From Neocallimastix lanati (nom. inval.) (Eukaryota; Neocallimastigomycota; Neocallimastigomycetes; Neocallimastigales; Neocallimastigaceae): a DNA stretch of 11,500 nucleotides. Position 1 is the stretch's first letter; every line of letters starts with the position of its first letter. The stretch is taken from NCBI GenBank assembly GCA_016946835.1, contig JACVTC010000027.1:746001-757500 (forward strand). The letters run 5' to 3'. This document shows positions 1 to 10,635 of the stretch, in pieces. Below the pieces are notes generated by a model that did no database searches, was not told where the DNA came from, and saw nothing but the letters and a program-made list of their open reading frames with translations. The position numbers and the translations under genes are program-made.

Positions 1-1460
1 GCATTTTATATTATTCAATTTTCTGTTGAATTGTTACCTAACTTCATGTGAATAGAGTGACGTTTTTTCAAAGTTTTTTTGTTCGCGATTTTTTTTTCTG
101 TTATTTTTCCTTTAAGAAAAGTGATGGAATTAAGAAAGCGGCAAAAGAATGGGAAAAAATGCTCCTTGTTGTTAACTTTTTATGTTTTAATGTACTCACA
201 TAGTGACATTAGAATAACGACAACATAACATAAAATATATTAATGATAATAATATTAATGAATAATAATCGTTAAACTAATAACTATTATAATAGATACA
301 TTAATATTATTTAAGTTTGTTAATTTTTATTTTTTTTAAAAAAAATTAGAAAAGAGTAATAACATAACGCATGACCTTTAAAAAAACGATAGGAAAGTGA
401 TACTTACGTTCATAAGTAATGCAAGTACACTTTAAACCAAAAGGGAATGCAAAAATGAAATACAGTTAAAAATCTTGATCATATCCAAACAAGACTGTAC
501 TATGCAGAATACTTGTCTTTAGATGATCAAACAAAATTTTTACTTTTTAATTAAGAAATGAATTTAAAAATTTTTATTATATATATGAATATATTTTTTC
601 AATTTTAAATATTTATTGCATTTATAGTTTTGTGATGGATTTATTGAAGTTTAAAAAAAGATGTTTTATTGTATTTTATGCTGTTTTTATTTAACATAGA
701 AATAAATTTTATTTTTATTAGAAACTTTTATATTAAATAAAAATATATTATATTATATATTTATTATTAAGTTTTTTTGAATTAAATACACCAAATATAA
801 TAATTATTAAATATGTAGAAAAGAAGGTATTGCTAATTACAAATGAAGTACTGAATTATTTGTTCTTAATTTTTTAAATATAAATAATTTGATTTATTTT
901 TAATAATATAAATAATAATTTTAAGGTTTTAATTTATTTTAAGAAATAGTTATTCTCTTATATATAATTTTTTTTCCTTTTTTCATATTTTCATATTTTT
1001 TAATGCATTTACTATTTCTTCATGTTTGAATTATTCATGTATTGTACTATGTTATATTTATTGAGTATTCATAAGTTTTTTATGGATGACATTTAAATTC
1101 TGGCAATTTTATATACTATTGCAAGGGTTGATTCTTTTTTTTCTTGTATTTTTTCAATTTATTAATATACTTTTGATATTAATATAATATCCTTCACATT
1201 TTTATTATAAAAAATAATTTCACTTTCGATTCTTCACCAGTAATTTATGTTAAATTCTAGATATTAAATGCAATTAATACAATTTTCTAGCAATTAGAAT
1301 ATTTTTAATTAGGTTGTAAATCCAAATGAAATATATATTATTCTTTGAAAGAAGAAAATTCAACGGCTTCGTCTTTATTATTGTTTTTCAATAAATTTTT
1401 TATTTTATTTTTAAATTTTTTTTTTTTATTTTTAATAATATTAATTTTTTTTTTTTTGAT
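1..1460. other. AT-rich stretch without a supportable gene
   Basis: No reading frame here is long or conserved enough to call a gene. The first 240 bases are slightly less AT-rich and contain a 34-codon frame (124-228, plus) with no recognisable features. An imperfect inverted repeat lies at 475-530. The minus strand between about 1015 and 1250 has a frame that reads as non-random amino acids but is broken by many stops, so it may be an old coding relic. The rest is A/T-biased filler with homopolymer runs. Confidence 0.6.
475..530. repeat. Imperfect inverted repeat with 8-base arms
   Basis: TTGATCAT at 475-482 is the exact reverse complement of ATGATCAA at 523-530. Inside, AAGAC (491-495) pairs with GTCTT (515-519). 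The sequence is less AT-biased than its surroundings. It could form a hairpin of about 56 bases, but arms this short also arise by chance in such DNA. Confidence 0.35.
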
Positions 1461-1634
1461 ATGTCGACTATACATTTTGGTCTTAACCATGAAACTTTTG
1501 GTTTAAATTTTATTCATAACCTTGAATCAACTGGGAATTCATTAGTAAAAAAAAAATATCAAATTGTAAAGGACTTATTTATGGAATTGTTAAAAAAAAA
1601 CAATATATTAACATGGAAAACTACTTCATCCTAA
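1461..1634 (+). other. Short open frame of 57 codons, unrecognised
   Basis: An ATG-initiated frame of 57 residues begins MSTIHFGLNHETF and ends KTTSS before TAA. It has fairly mixed amino-acid composition and includes a Lys-rich middle (VKKKYQIVKDLFMELLKKN), so it reads more like coding sequence than the surrounding low-complexity DNA. I recognise no domain. It lies just upstream of a 34-base A-tract and the LINE relic, so it may be a fragment of that element, of a second retroposed copy, or of a lost host gene. A functional small protein is possible but unsupported. Confidence 0.2.
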
Positions 1635-1698
1635 AAGTTAACTATAATAATAATAGAAATTATTTGAAAGTTATTCAAATAATTACTAAACACTTTAC

Positions 1699-1701
<3 letters not shown>

Positions 1702-1735
<34 letters not shown>
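1702..1735 (+). repeat. A-tract, 34 bases
   Basis: An unbroken run of 34 A lies about 45 bases upstream of the open endonuclease-like frame of the LINE relic. It may be the poly(A) tail of an earlier retroposed sequence that includes the short frame at 1461-1634, or a simple expanded homopolymer. Confidence 0.8.
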
Positions 1736-1737
<2 letters not shown>

Positions 1738-1779
1738 AAGTTAAGATTATTTCAAGGATTCACCCTTTTTGCATTATAA

Positions 1780-1989
1780 AATATAATCACTATTCCTATC
1801 TCTGATAGTCTTCTGTATGCTAATCCTTTCTCAAATACTCAATATTTTAATTTGTGTATTAGCTGGAATATTAATGATTGGAACTCTAATCAGTCACTTT
1901 TTTTTTTAAATGTGACAGATTTAACTTATTTTAATTCAATTATTAATCCTATTTATATTTGCCTTCAAGAAGTTGGTAATAATTATTAA
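1780..1989 (+). pseudogene. LINE endonuclease, N-terminal fragment
   Basis: This 69-codon open stretch carries the SWNIN motif near residue 29, the first strand of DNase I/APE-like endonucleases, and ICLQEVGN near residue 62, which holds the metal-binding Glu. A TAA at 1987-1989 stops it about a third of the way into the domain. There is no credible start codon, and the frame opens after a TAA at 1777. Confidence 0.65.
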
Positions 1990-2061
1990 TTTATTCATGA
2001 ATTCTTTCTCTAAATCCTATCCATTATTGAATAGTACTCATGAAATAATGCAAAAAATTGA

Positions 2062-2157
2062 TTTTGCCTACTGACTCGGAATAACCCTTTTGTTATTATT
2101 GGTGATTTCAACATAACTAAGAAGCAACTTAAAGATCTTTCAGATTATAATAATTAA
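2062..2157 (+). pseudogene. LINE endonuclease, GDFN fragment
   Basis: This has the same frame phase as the upstream piece but lies between TGA (2059) and TAA (2155). It reads FVIIGDFNITKKQLKD, the catalytic Asp/Asn motif of APE-type endonucleases. The distance to the LQEVG motif is shorter than in intact enzymes, pointing to a deletion. Confidence 0.6.
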
Positions 2158-2296
2158 CTATGATATTTCATTCATTAATGTAGGATTAAAGATTCTGTCA
2201 AAAATTGTTACTAAAAGAATTTGAACTATGCTTTTTCTCATAGAATTTATTAGACCAGAACAGTTTGGTTTTATAAATAAAGAAGAATATTATTAG
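2153..2296 (+). pseudogene. LINE reverse transcriptase, fingers fragment
   Basis: This frame reads DISFINVGLKILSKIVTKRI, a stop (TGA 2222-2224), then a stretch ending in RPEQFGFINKE and TAG (2294-2296). These match the LINE RT blocks usually seen as 'RPISL-N-D-KI-SK-L-NR' followed by 'Q-GF'. The catalytic palm motif (F/YxDD) is not present downstream, so only the fingers part survives. Confidence 0.65.
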
Positions 2297-2412
2297 TTTA
2301 TTTGTCTCCATTCGTGAAATTTGCCAAAGAAGAAAATTTAATGATGATAATTGAATATTCCTGATGATAAAGAGGAAGATTTTGATGATAATATTAATTT
2401 TTACTTATAATG

Positions 2413-2550
2413 TCTCCTTCTTGAGGAGAAATTAAGTATATGAAATTGTAAAGACAGGTTCAGGGAAAAGAAGAAGTTTTATTAATAATATCTTTCGATT
2501 ACCTTCGAGAAGGTCTTCTTTCCCAATTTCACATTTTGTGAAATTGGGAA
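2413..2550. repeat. Cluster of three small hairpins
   Basis: Three inverted repeats occur within 140 bases. They are TCTCCT/AGGAGA with a 5-base loop (2413-2429), ACCTTC/GAAGGT with a 2-base spacer (2501-2514), and a perfect 14-base arm pair with a TTT loop (2520-2533 and 2537-2550, core CCCAATTTCACA). In addition, GGGAAAAGAAGA near 2463 almost mirrors TCTTCTTTCCC at 2514-2524. The DNA is less AT-rich than its surroundings. It may be the structured end of a mobile element or a folded transcript. Confidence 0.5.
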
Positions 2551-2727
2551 TTCAATACTAATGTTATGCCTATTATGATTAGTGATTTTTACACTATGAT
2601 CAATTTGTATATCATTAGACCTACCGTTGTCAAGAGCGTCGGCGTCGAAACAATTAGGCAAAGAAGAAATTATGATACAGAATCGAATGATAATTTTTAT
2701 CTAAATGGAGTTATCATCAATGAATAG
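2542..2727 (+). other. Open frame of 61 codons, unrecognised
   Basis: This stretch is open from a TGA at 2539 to TAG at 2725-2727, with internal ATGs (for example 2596). The part RPTVVKSVGVETIRQRRN is encoded by unusually GC-containing DNA for this window (2620-2665). I see no known domain. It lies downstream of the LINE relic and the hairpin cluster and before a 33-base A-tract, so it may be part of the same dead element or a separate inserted fragment. Confidence 0.2.
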
Positions 2728-2860
2728 GAAAGAATTCGAAGCTATTTCGTCCTTGATACTAATAACGTAGTTTATTAAAATTAATGTAAAAAATTTCATA
2801 TATTTTACTTTCATGTGTTTTTTTTTTTAATAAATATTATTAAATATAGTTTATATCTAG

Positions 2861-2863
<3 letters not shown>

Positions 2864-2896
<33 letters not shown>
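2864..2896 (+). repeat. A-tract, 33 bases
   Basis: An unbroken run of 33 A lies about 570 bases downstream of the last LINE motif, in the orientation expected for a LINE poly(A) tail. It may mark the 3' end of the element, but homopolymers are common in this window. Confidence 0.8.
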
Positions 2897-4344
<1,448 letters not shown>

Positions 4345-4393
4345 TATAACAATTATAATAAATCTTAAGTGATACTAACAAAAATTATTTAAA

Positions 4394-4515
4394 GGAAAAT
4401 ATGAAAGCTCAAAAAGAGTAATATCAATTAGAAAAAGAAAAATTGAAAAAAGACAGGAAAGAAATATAAAATCAAAAGAACTACAAGATAAACAAAAGCA
4501 ACTAAAATAGAAATC
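4394..4515 (+). pseudogene. Possible coiled-coil coding relic
   Basis: From ATG 4401 the frame reads MKAQKE, a TAA, then YQLEKEKLKKDRKEI and another TAA. A shifted frame continues KSKELQDKQKQLK before TAG. The Lys/Glu/Gln/Leu pattern suits a charged coiled coil, and the in-frame stops and frameshift indicate decay. A-rich DNA readily gives Lys/Glu-rich translations, so this could be chance. Confidence 0.22.
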
Positions 4516-4537
4516 TATATATAATGTAATGTAATGA

Positions 4538-4568
<31 letters not shown>

Positions 4569-4640
4569 TATTATTATTTATTATTATTTATTATTATTTA
4601 TTATTATTTATTATTTATTTATTTATTTATTTATTATTTA
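4538..4640 (+). repeat. Compound microsatellite: 3-base, 10-base, then 4-base units
   Basis: (TTA)n at 4539-4568 passes into exact 10-base units TTATTATTTA (4561-4610, five in register) and then into TTTA tetramers (about 4605-4637). The 10-base unit is two trinucleotides plus one tetranucleotide. Confidence 0.9.
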
Positions 4641-5086
4641 CTAGTTAAATTCTTTTTCCTATCATATATTTGGTAATTAATTATATTTGGTAATTATTTA
4701 TTATTATGTCCCCAATGAAAAATTCAAATTTTTTAATTCAAAAGAATTTTTTTTTTTTTTTTTTATTTTATTTTTGAAACTTTTAAAATTTAATGTCAAT
4801 TTTTATTAAGATTTCTTTATTGATACCTTTTGTTTATCTTGATTTTTTCTTCTTTAAATTAATTTTTGAATTTTATTTTTTTTTTTGTTATTGTTATTAC
4901 TATTATTATTATTTATATTTTTTCTGTCTAATATTAGTAATATTAGTATTTTCTTTACTTTTTTTTCTTATTTTTTTATTGTAATAATTTCATATTTTTT
5001 CAGAGCAACCATTATTCTAATAATGAATTGTTTTGCTATAGTTCGAATATATTAATATTGATACTTTAGCTAGAGCTAATTTTAAA
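4641..5086. other. Gene-free T-rich stretch
   Basis: T-runs and TTTATT-type low complexity dominate 4740-4990. The frame here encodes almost only Phe, Leu, Ile and Tyr and is a composition artefact. No supported gene, RNA or site is seen. Confidence 0.6.
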
Positions 5087-5340
5087 CTATCGAATTAAGT
5101 CTGCTTTTCCTTTTCCAACATAAATAGACAGTTCTTTCTTAAAAGTTAAGTTAATGTCTTAGATGCTTTCTTTTAACTTTTTCTTTAAAATTTTCATCAG
5201 TGAATAGTATATGAGTTCATTTAAACCTGACATTTCATTATTATAGAATACTTTACTATAAGGTCAACTATAAAGAGTTATGAAAACTTTTTCTTTTATT
5301 ATAATTACTGTACTATAAAGGAGTTCGAAATGAATTATTA
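5087..5340 (-). pseudogene. Unrecognised decayed coding relic, minus strand
   Basis: Read on the minus strand, one frame stays open except for single stops at 5266-5264 (TGA), 5161-5159 (TAA) and 5089-5087 (TAG). It includes MSGLNELIYYSLMKILKKKL (from ATG 5233) and TFKKELSIYVGKGKADLIR. The mixed amino-acid use over 80 codons in such AT-rich DNA suggests former protein coding. I do not recognise the family. It could come from a mobile element or a lost host gene. Chance is not excluded. Confidence 0.3.
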
Positions 5341-5533
5341 AATTATTTATTATTGATATTATATCTCAAAATTTTTTTGGATTTATCATGTTCTACAAAG
5401 TATTCTATGGGATAAAATAGAGTTAAAATAAATTTTTCAAAGAAAATTACCCTAATTACTCTAATTAATCTAATAATTACATTCTCCTACTAAATTAATA
5501 GACATAAATAAAATACATTATATTAGAGAATAA

Positions 5534-5650
5534 ATATTTATTAAAAACCAGCTAGCTGGAAATATTGTAAATATTAATAATTTTTGGGAAATATTAGACA
5601 AAAAATATAGCAATACAATTATAAATATTAGCAATGAAAGAACTGAATAA
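5534..5650 (+). pseudogene. Unrecognised short coding relic
   Basis: This is a 38-codon open stretch between stops. It contains NQLAGNIVNINNFWEILDKK followed by YSNTIINISNERTE and TAA (5648-5650). It continues in the same frame as FHINYYC before another TAA. The composition is more protein-like than that of its neighbours. No domain is recognised. Confidence 0.22.
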
Positions 5651-5699
5651 TTTCATATAAATTATTACTGTTAATCCATTATATTAATATCATCATCTG

Positions 5700-6100
5700 G
5701 AATTAAATTTTTATTTTTAATATTAAGCACTATTTATATAAAAATAAAAATATTGTAAATCGGGAAAGGTTTCCATATCTACTAATTTATTATTTTTTAA
5801 AAATAATATCAATATATATAAATGTATTTATTCATTTATTATTAAATTATATAGCTAATTTTTAACAATGTATGAAAATACTCTAAAATAATCATCAATA
5901 GAAAATACTATTATATTAATATTTTAACTTTATCTTCTTCAATGAAATTTTAATGTATCTATAACTTTTTAAATCAGTCTATTTGACAGTTTCAAAATAT
6001 TTTAAATTTTTATAAATATTTGTAAATCCTTTTTTATGAGATTATAATTCATTTATATTTTTATTATATTTAATTATTCATTTTTCTTTATCTCATATAT

Positions 6101-6135
<35 letters not shown>

Positions 6136-7531
6136 TTTTAATTTTTTTTTTTTTTTTTAATTATTATTTAATCATAATTATTCACATAAATATTAAATAA
6201 TTTATTATTTTTACATAAATTTTATTTCGGAATATGGCTTATATTATTTTTTTATAAATTTTTATTTATAAATATAATATTTAAAACATTAAAATAAAAT
6301 GGCACATATAATTTCTATGAAAAAATAATTATTAAAAATATTTAAAATGTGATATATTTATATAATAAAAAATTACATATTTATTATTAGTTATTATTTA
6401 TTTATTTATTTATATAATAAAAAATTACAGTTATAAATATAAATAAATATGAAAATATTTTATTTTATTTTATTTTGTATTTTATTTTTTTAATTTTTTT
6501 TTTTTTTTTTTTTATTTTTTTTTTTTTTATTTTCTTTTTTTTTTATTTTTTTTATTTTTTTATTTTTTTATTTTTTATTATCAAATATATATTAAATTAT
6601 GAAATTATTATATAATAAAATATTTATTTAATTATTATTTATATAAAATAATTTATATATAATACGCCATCTTAAAATATGTGGCTTATATTTATACACG
6701 TGCGGTTCCGAAACGAGCTCTCCCCTTTCTTATATATCATAATGTAATTTATAATTAAAAATATTATTTATAGGATAATATATATTTTTAATATAATCAT
6801 ATTAAAAATTATAATAATAAAAATAAAGAAAAAAACGAAAAATTTGTTAATATCATTAATAATATATATATATATATTTTTTTTTTTTTAAAATTAATTA
6901 ATATTACATATATAATAAATGAATAAATGAATGTAAAATTAAATAAATAAGTATCATTAAATAAATAAATATATTGAATTATTTAAATTAAAAAAAAAAA
7001 ATTAATTCCTTCTCTTTTTTTTAATTCTTTTTTTCTTTTAATAATATATATATATATTTATAATACTTAATATAAAAATATTAGAATCAAATGAATTTTT
7101 TTTTTTTTTTTTGTAATAATAACATCAATTGATAATTTTGAAATTTAAAAATTCTATTTCATTAGAAAGAAAACAAATATAAGTTAAAATATCAACATTA
7201 TTTAATAATCAAATAATTAAAATCCTATTTTTTTTTTTAGAAACATTTTTTTTGAATTCTTCTAATATAGTATATTCAAATAATTATTTCTTTAAATATA
7301 TATATATATATTAAAATATAAAATTAATTCATTAAAAAAAAATTTTACTACAATTTGATTATAAATATATTTATTTAAGTAAACAGTTCATAATATAATA
7401 ATTTACGGAATATACTTATTCACAATACTTATAAAATAAAATAATAGATATATATATATTAAATAATTTAAAATTTATAATATTATAAAAATAAAATAAA
7501 ATAGATATTTATATATATATATAATTTATAA
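5700..7531. other. Upstream intergenic region of the HLTF-like gene
   Basis: This stretch is almost entirely A/T. It holds a (TTTA)n tract (6100-6139), T-rich low complexity (6480-6580) and many short (TA)n runs, including one just before the start codon. The exception is the GC-containing island at 6663-6730. The promoter and 5' untranslated region of the downstream gene must lie here, but no TATA box or transcription start can be fixed in such sequence. Confidence 0.6.
6663..6730. promoter_or_regulatory. GC-containing island with CACGTG and GAGCTC palindromes
   Basis: Within nearly pure A/T DNA, this stretch of about 68 bases carries CACGTG (6697-6702, an E-box core), GCGGTTCCGAAACG and GAGCTC (6715-6720), followed by TCCCCTTTCTT. 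It lies about 830 bases upstream of the start codon at 7532. A regulatory site, a small RNA gene or a remnant of other DNA would all fit. It contains no tRNA-like cloverleaf that I could find. Confidence 0.35.
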
Positions 7532-8591
7532 ATGGATAATACAGAAAAAAAGTTTAAACCTTTAACGGTAAATAATTCAGAAATTAATACTAATTTTTTG
7601 GACAATTCTCAACAATCCGAATTAATGAAGAACGTGAATAATAAAAAATTCGAATTAAGAAATTTAAATATCTTAAATAATGTATTTGATTCTTACCCTT
7701 ACATGAAACGTGAAATGGCTTCAATAAATAACCAACATACTAATAATTTTAATTTTCATTTACCAATGAATAATTCTAATATGCAGGATAGTAATACAAT
7801 TATTGATGTTAATAATTTAGCATCATTAAGTAACATTAATCATGATACCGCCATTGGTATCAATAAAAATACTATCAATACAGATGTAGGAAACGATAAT
7901 ATAGGTAATAATAATGAAATTCCTCAATTAAATACAAATAATATTCCAGGAGTTCGTAGAGCCGAAAATATTTATGATTTAATAAAACAAAATACTAACG
8001 AATATAATAATTTGACTGTTGGGAATGATATGTCGAATAATATATCCATGAATAGTATTTCAAATGGCTCAAAAATTAGAAATGAAGATGTTTCTAATTT
8101 AATAACGTTAAATCAATACAATAATTCAAATAATAGCATAGCAATAAAAAATAGTTCTTCCTCAATAAATATATTTAATAATAGTAATAGTAATGACAAT
8201 AGTAATGATGTTACTATCAGTAATATTATTAGTAATAGTAATAGTAATTCACAATCATCTTTAGAAAATATTAAAAATATGAATTTAGGTTTGAGTAATG
8301 ATGTTTATGATACAACTTCTACAACACAAAAGAATAATACAAATGATAATAAATACAATATCAGTAATATTATTAGTAATATTATTAAGAATAATAATAA
8401 TTCTAGTTCGTCATCACAACTATCTAATAAAAGTCTATTAAATAATTCTGATATTATAAATGTTGATTATTCTAAACCTTCACAATCATTAAAATATTCA
8501 GATACTAATAGCAATTTAAATGTAAATATTATACCCCATGATACCACAATTGTAATACCAGATACCCCAAATACTAATAGCACAAATATAA
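7532..8591 (+). CDS. Exon 1: Asn/Ser-rich disordered N terminus
   Basis: Residues 1-353 plus the first base of codon 354. TAA at 7529-7531 immediately precedes the ATG in frame, so 7532 is the first possible start. Roughly a quarter or more of the residues are Asn, mostly AAT, with Ser and Ile, and no folded domain is visible. Less biased islands are IPGVRRAENIYDLIKQ (138-153) and the hydrophobic TTIVIPDTP (338-346). Two near-copies of ISNIISN occur. The exon ends at a GTAAGA donor; reading through would stop at 8618-8620. Confidence 0.85.
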
Positions 8592-9386
8592 GTAAGATTT
8601 TTTATCTAAAATATATGTAAATTAATATAATATATAAAATATTTGTTTAATTGTATATTTTTTATGTTAATATATGTTTAAAATATATATATATATATAT
8701 ATATATATAATAAAATAAAAGATATTAATGAAAATAAGAAGAAGAAATCAATAGATGTAATAGATTTAACAGATGATACTAATGACGATGATGTCAAAAT
8801 AATAAGCAGTACATATAATAAAATAGAAAATCCAAATAAACGAGCACGTTTGGTGGAAACAATAACTAGATCAAATAATATTAATTCATATAATTCATTA
8901 AATGATGGTAAATTAAATATATTTGGATTATCTCTGTATATTGCTATATTTTCATACCTAATAACTTAATTAATTATAATATATTTGTATATAAATATTA
9001 TTATTATTGTAGAAGTTATTGATTTAACATCTGAAAATTATACATTAGTTAAAGAACCAATTCAATGTTTTGGGACTATATCAACATATGTTTATTGTGT
9101 AAGAAATCCTGAGTTTTTTACCATTCATGATATCTTACCAGTTCAATTATATCCATATAAAGAGAGTATGAAAATTTATTAATATTAATTATTTAACAAT
9201 AATAAAAATTACTTTTCAATTATTAATTATTAATTATTAATTATTAATTATTAATTATTAATTATTAATTATTTATTATTTTATTTATTTGTTTATTTAT
9301 TTACTTATTTATTATTATTATTATTATTATTACTATTATTATTATTAATTATTATTTTTTATTATTATTATTAATTATTATTATTA

Positions 9387-9423
<37 letters not shown>

Positions 9424-9477
9424 ATTATTATTATTATTGTTATTTATTTATTTATTTATATTATTATTAATTATAAT

Positions 9478-9536
<59 letters not shown>

Positions 9537-10590
9537 TTTTTTAAAAAAAAAAAATTGCTTAAATTTATAACTTTATTATTATAATAAAACTAATAAAATA
9601 TAAATTCAATATAATAAATAGACCTTCATGTTTTAATTGATAGAAATGGTCCAATAGCTGTAGGAATTTTAGACAAAAAAGTAAGTGAATGTTTATACCC
9701 ATTATTTTCAGCATTAAAATGTAATTCTCGGATACCGAAAACAACAAAAATGGTAATATATATATATATATTCTTATGAATATTTTAAAATAATAAAAGC
9801 ATTTATAATAAATAAATATTAATAATAATTGATAATCTTAAAATAGCATGAACCAAATACACTTCGAATTGAAATAACATTATTTGGAACGAAAAGTTTA
9901 GCAAAAATTTTAGGACCTATATTATATCAAAAGAAAGTTAATATATCAATACCAATTATTTCATTACCACCAGGAACGATCTATTATAATCCTGTAACTG
10001 GATTTGGACACATTCCTGTTGATGAAAATCTTAAACCGGTTATAAGTTATCCTCAAACTACAGCATTTAAGTCAAATAATAATATGAATCAAACTATAAC
10101 ATTTAATTCAAATAATAGTATAAACAATAATAATGAAACTCTGAAAGCTCAAATTGATAAAGTTTTTGATTCTCTAAAATCCATTGATGAATTGCCTGAA
10201 CTTGAACCAAATAGATTAATCAATACACCATTATACAAATACCAAAAACAAGCATTATATTTCATGGTTCAAAGAGAAAAAAGTGCAAACGAGGATTACT
10301 TTAGAAAAGATTCATTGTGGAAATTAAGAGAAAGTAAATTAAAAAATTATCCTCCGGAGTATGTTAATTCAATTACAAAAACAGTTTCAAAAGTAATGCC
10401 CAAAAAGGTTCAAGGGGGAATTATTGCAGATGATATGGGTAAATAATCTATAAACTACATATTAATTTTTGTGTATTACGAAATAATTTAACAATTAATA
10501 TTAATAAATATAATATTGATAAAGTAAAAAAAAAAAAAAAGTTATATATTAAATATACATATTCAAAAGAAAAACAATAACTAAAATAAA

Positions 10591-10635
<45 letters not shown>

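Larger units (their letters stand above)
1780..2296 (+). mobile_element. Decayed non-LTR (LINE-type) retrotransposon fragment
   Basis: Three pieces of a LINE polyprotein appear in order on the plus strand. Piece one (1780-1989) contains ISWNINDWNSN followed by YICLQEVGN, matching the start of the APE-type endonuclease and its catalytic Glu. Piece two (2062-2157) contains PFVIIGDFNI, the endonuclease GDFN motif. Piece three (about 2153-2296, another frame) contains ISFINVGLKILSKIVTKRI and RPEQFGFI, matching the N-terminal reverse-transcriptase blocks. Stops at 1987, 2155, 2222 and 2294 plus one frame change break it. In intact LINEs, several hundred residues separate GDFN from these blocks; here it is about 50 bases, so the copy is internally deleted as well as mutated. 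It has no coding capacity. The family match is from motif memory, not from a search. Confidence 0.7.

Noticed and set aside
124-228. 34-codon frame starting MELRKRQKNG
   Set aside because: It is too short, has no domain and no supporting context. It may be chance in a slightly GC-richer patch.
1015-1250. Minus-strand stop-ridden frame with protein-like pieces such as YIKLPEFKCHP
   Set aside because: There are many stops over about 80 codons and no recognised family, so it is too weak to list as a feature.
4793-4984. Plus-strand frame rich in Phe, Leu, Ile and Tyr resembling a membrane protein
   Set aside because: It arises from T-rich low-complexity DNA. The apparent hydrophobicity follows from T-rich codons and there is no motif.
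5087-5340. Stops as evidence for a reassigned genetic code (TAA/TAG as Gln)
   Set aside because: The intact HLTF-like gene reads cleanly in the standard code with no in-frame stops, so decay explains the relics better.
5450-5490. CCCTAATTACTCTAATTAATC, telomere-like or tandem repeat
   Set aside because: The units are irregular and only a few copies long. There is no true telomeric array.
8985-9182. Independent 65-residue protein
   Set aside because: Its first residues are intronic and its end is past a GTATGA donor. The central part is exon 3.
9565-9747. Minus-strand frame of 60 codons
   Set aside because: It is antisense to exon 4 of the HLTF-like gene, whose plus-strand reading fits the HIRAN domain and the splice phases.
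10084-10446. Independent 120-residue protein starting at ATG 10084
   Set aside because: The frame is open upstream to the splice site at 9847 with HIRAN sequence, and its end at 10444-10446 lies in an intron that splits motif I.
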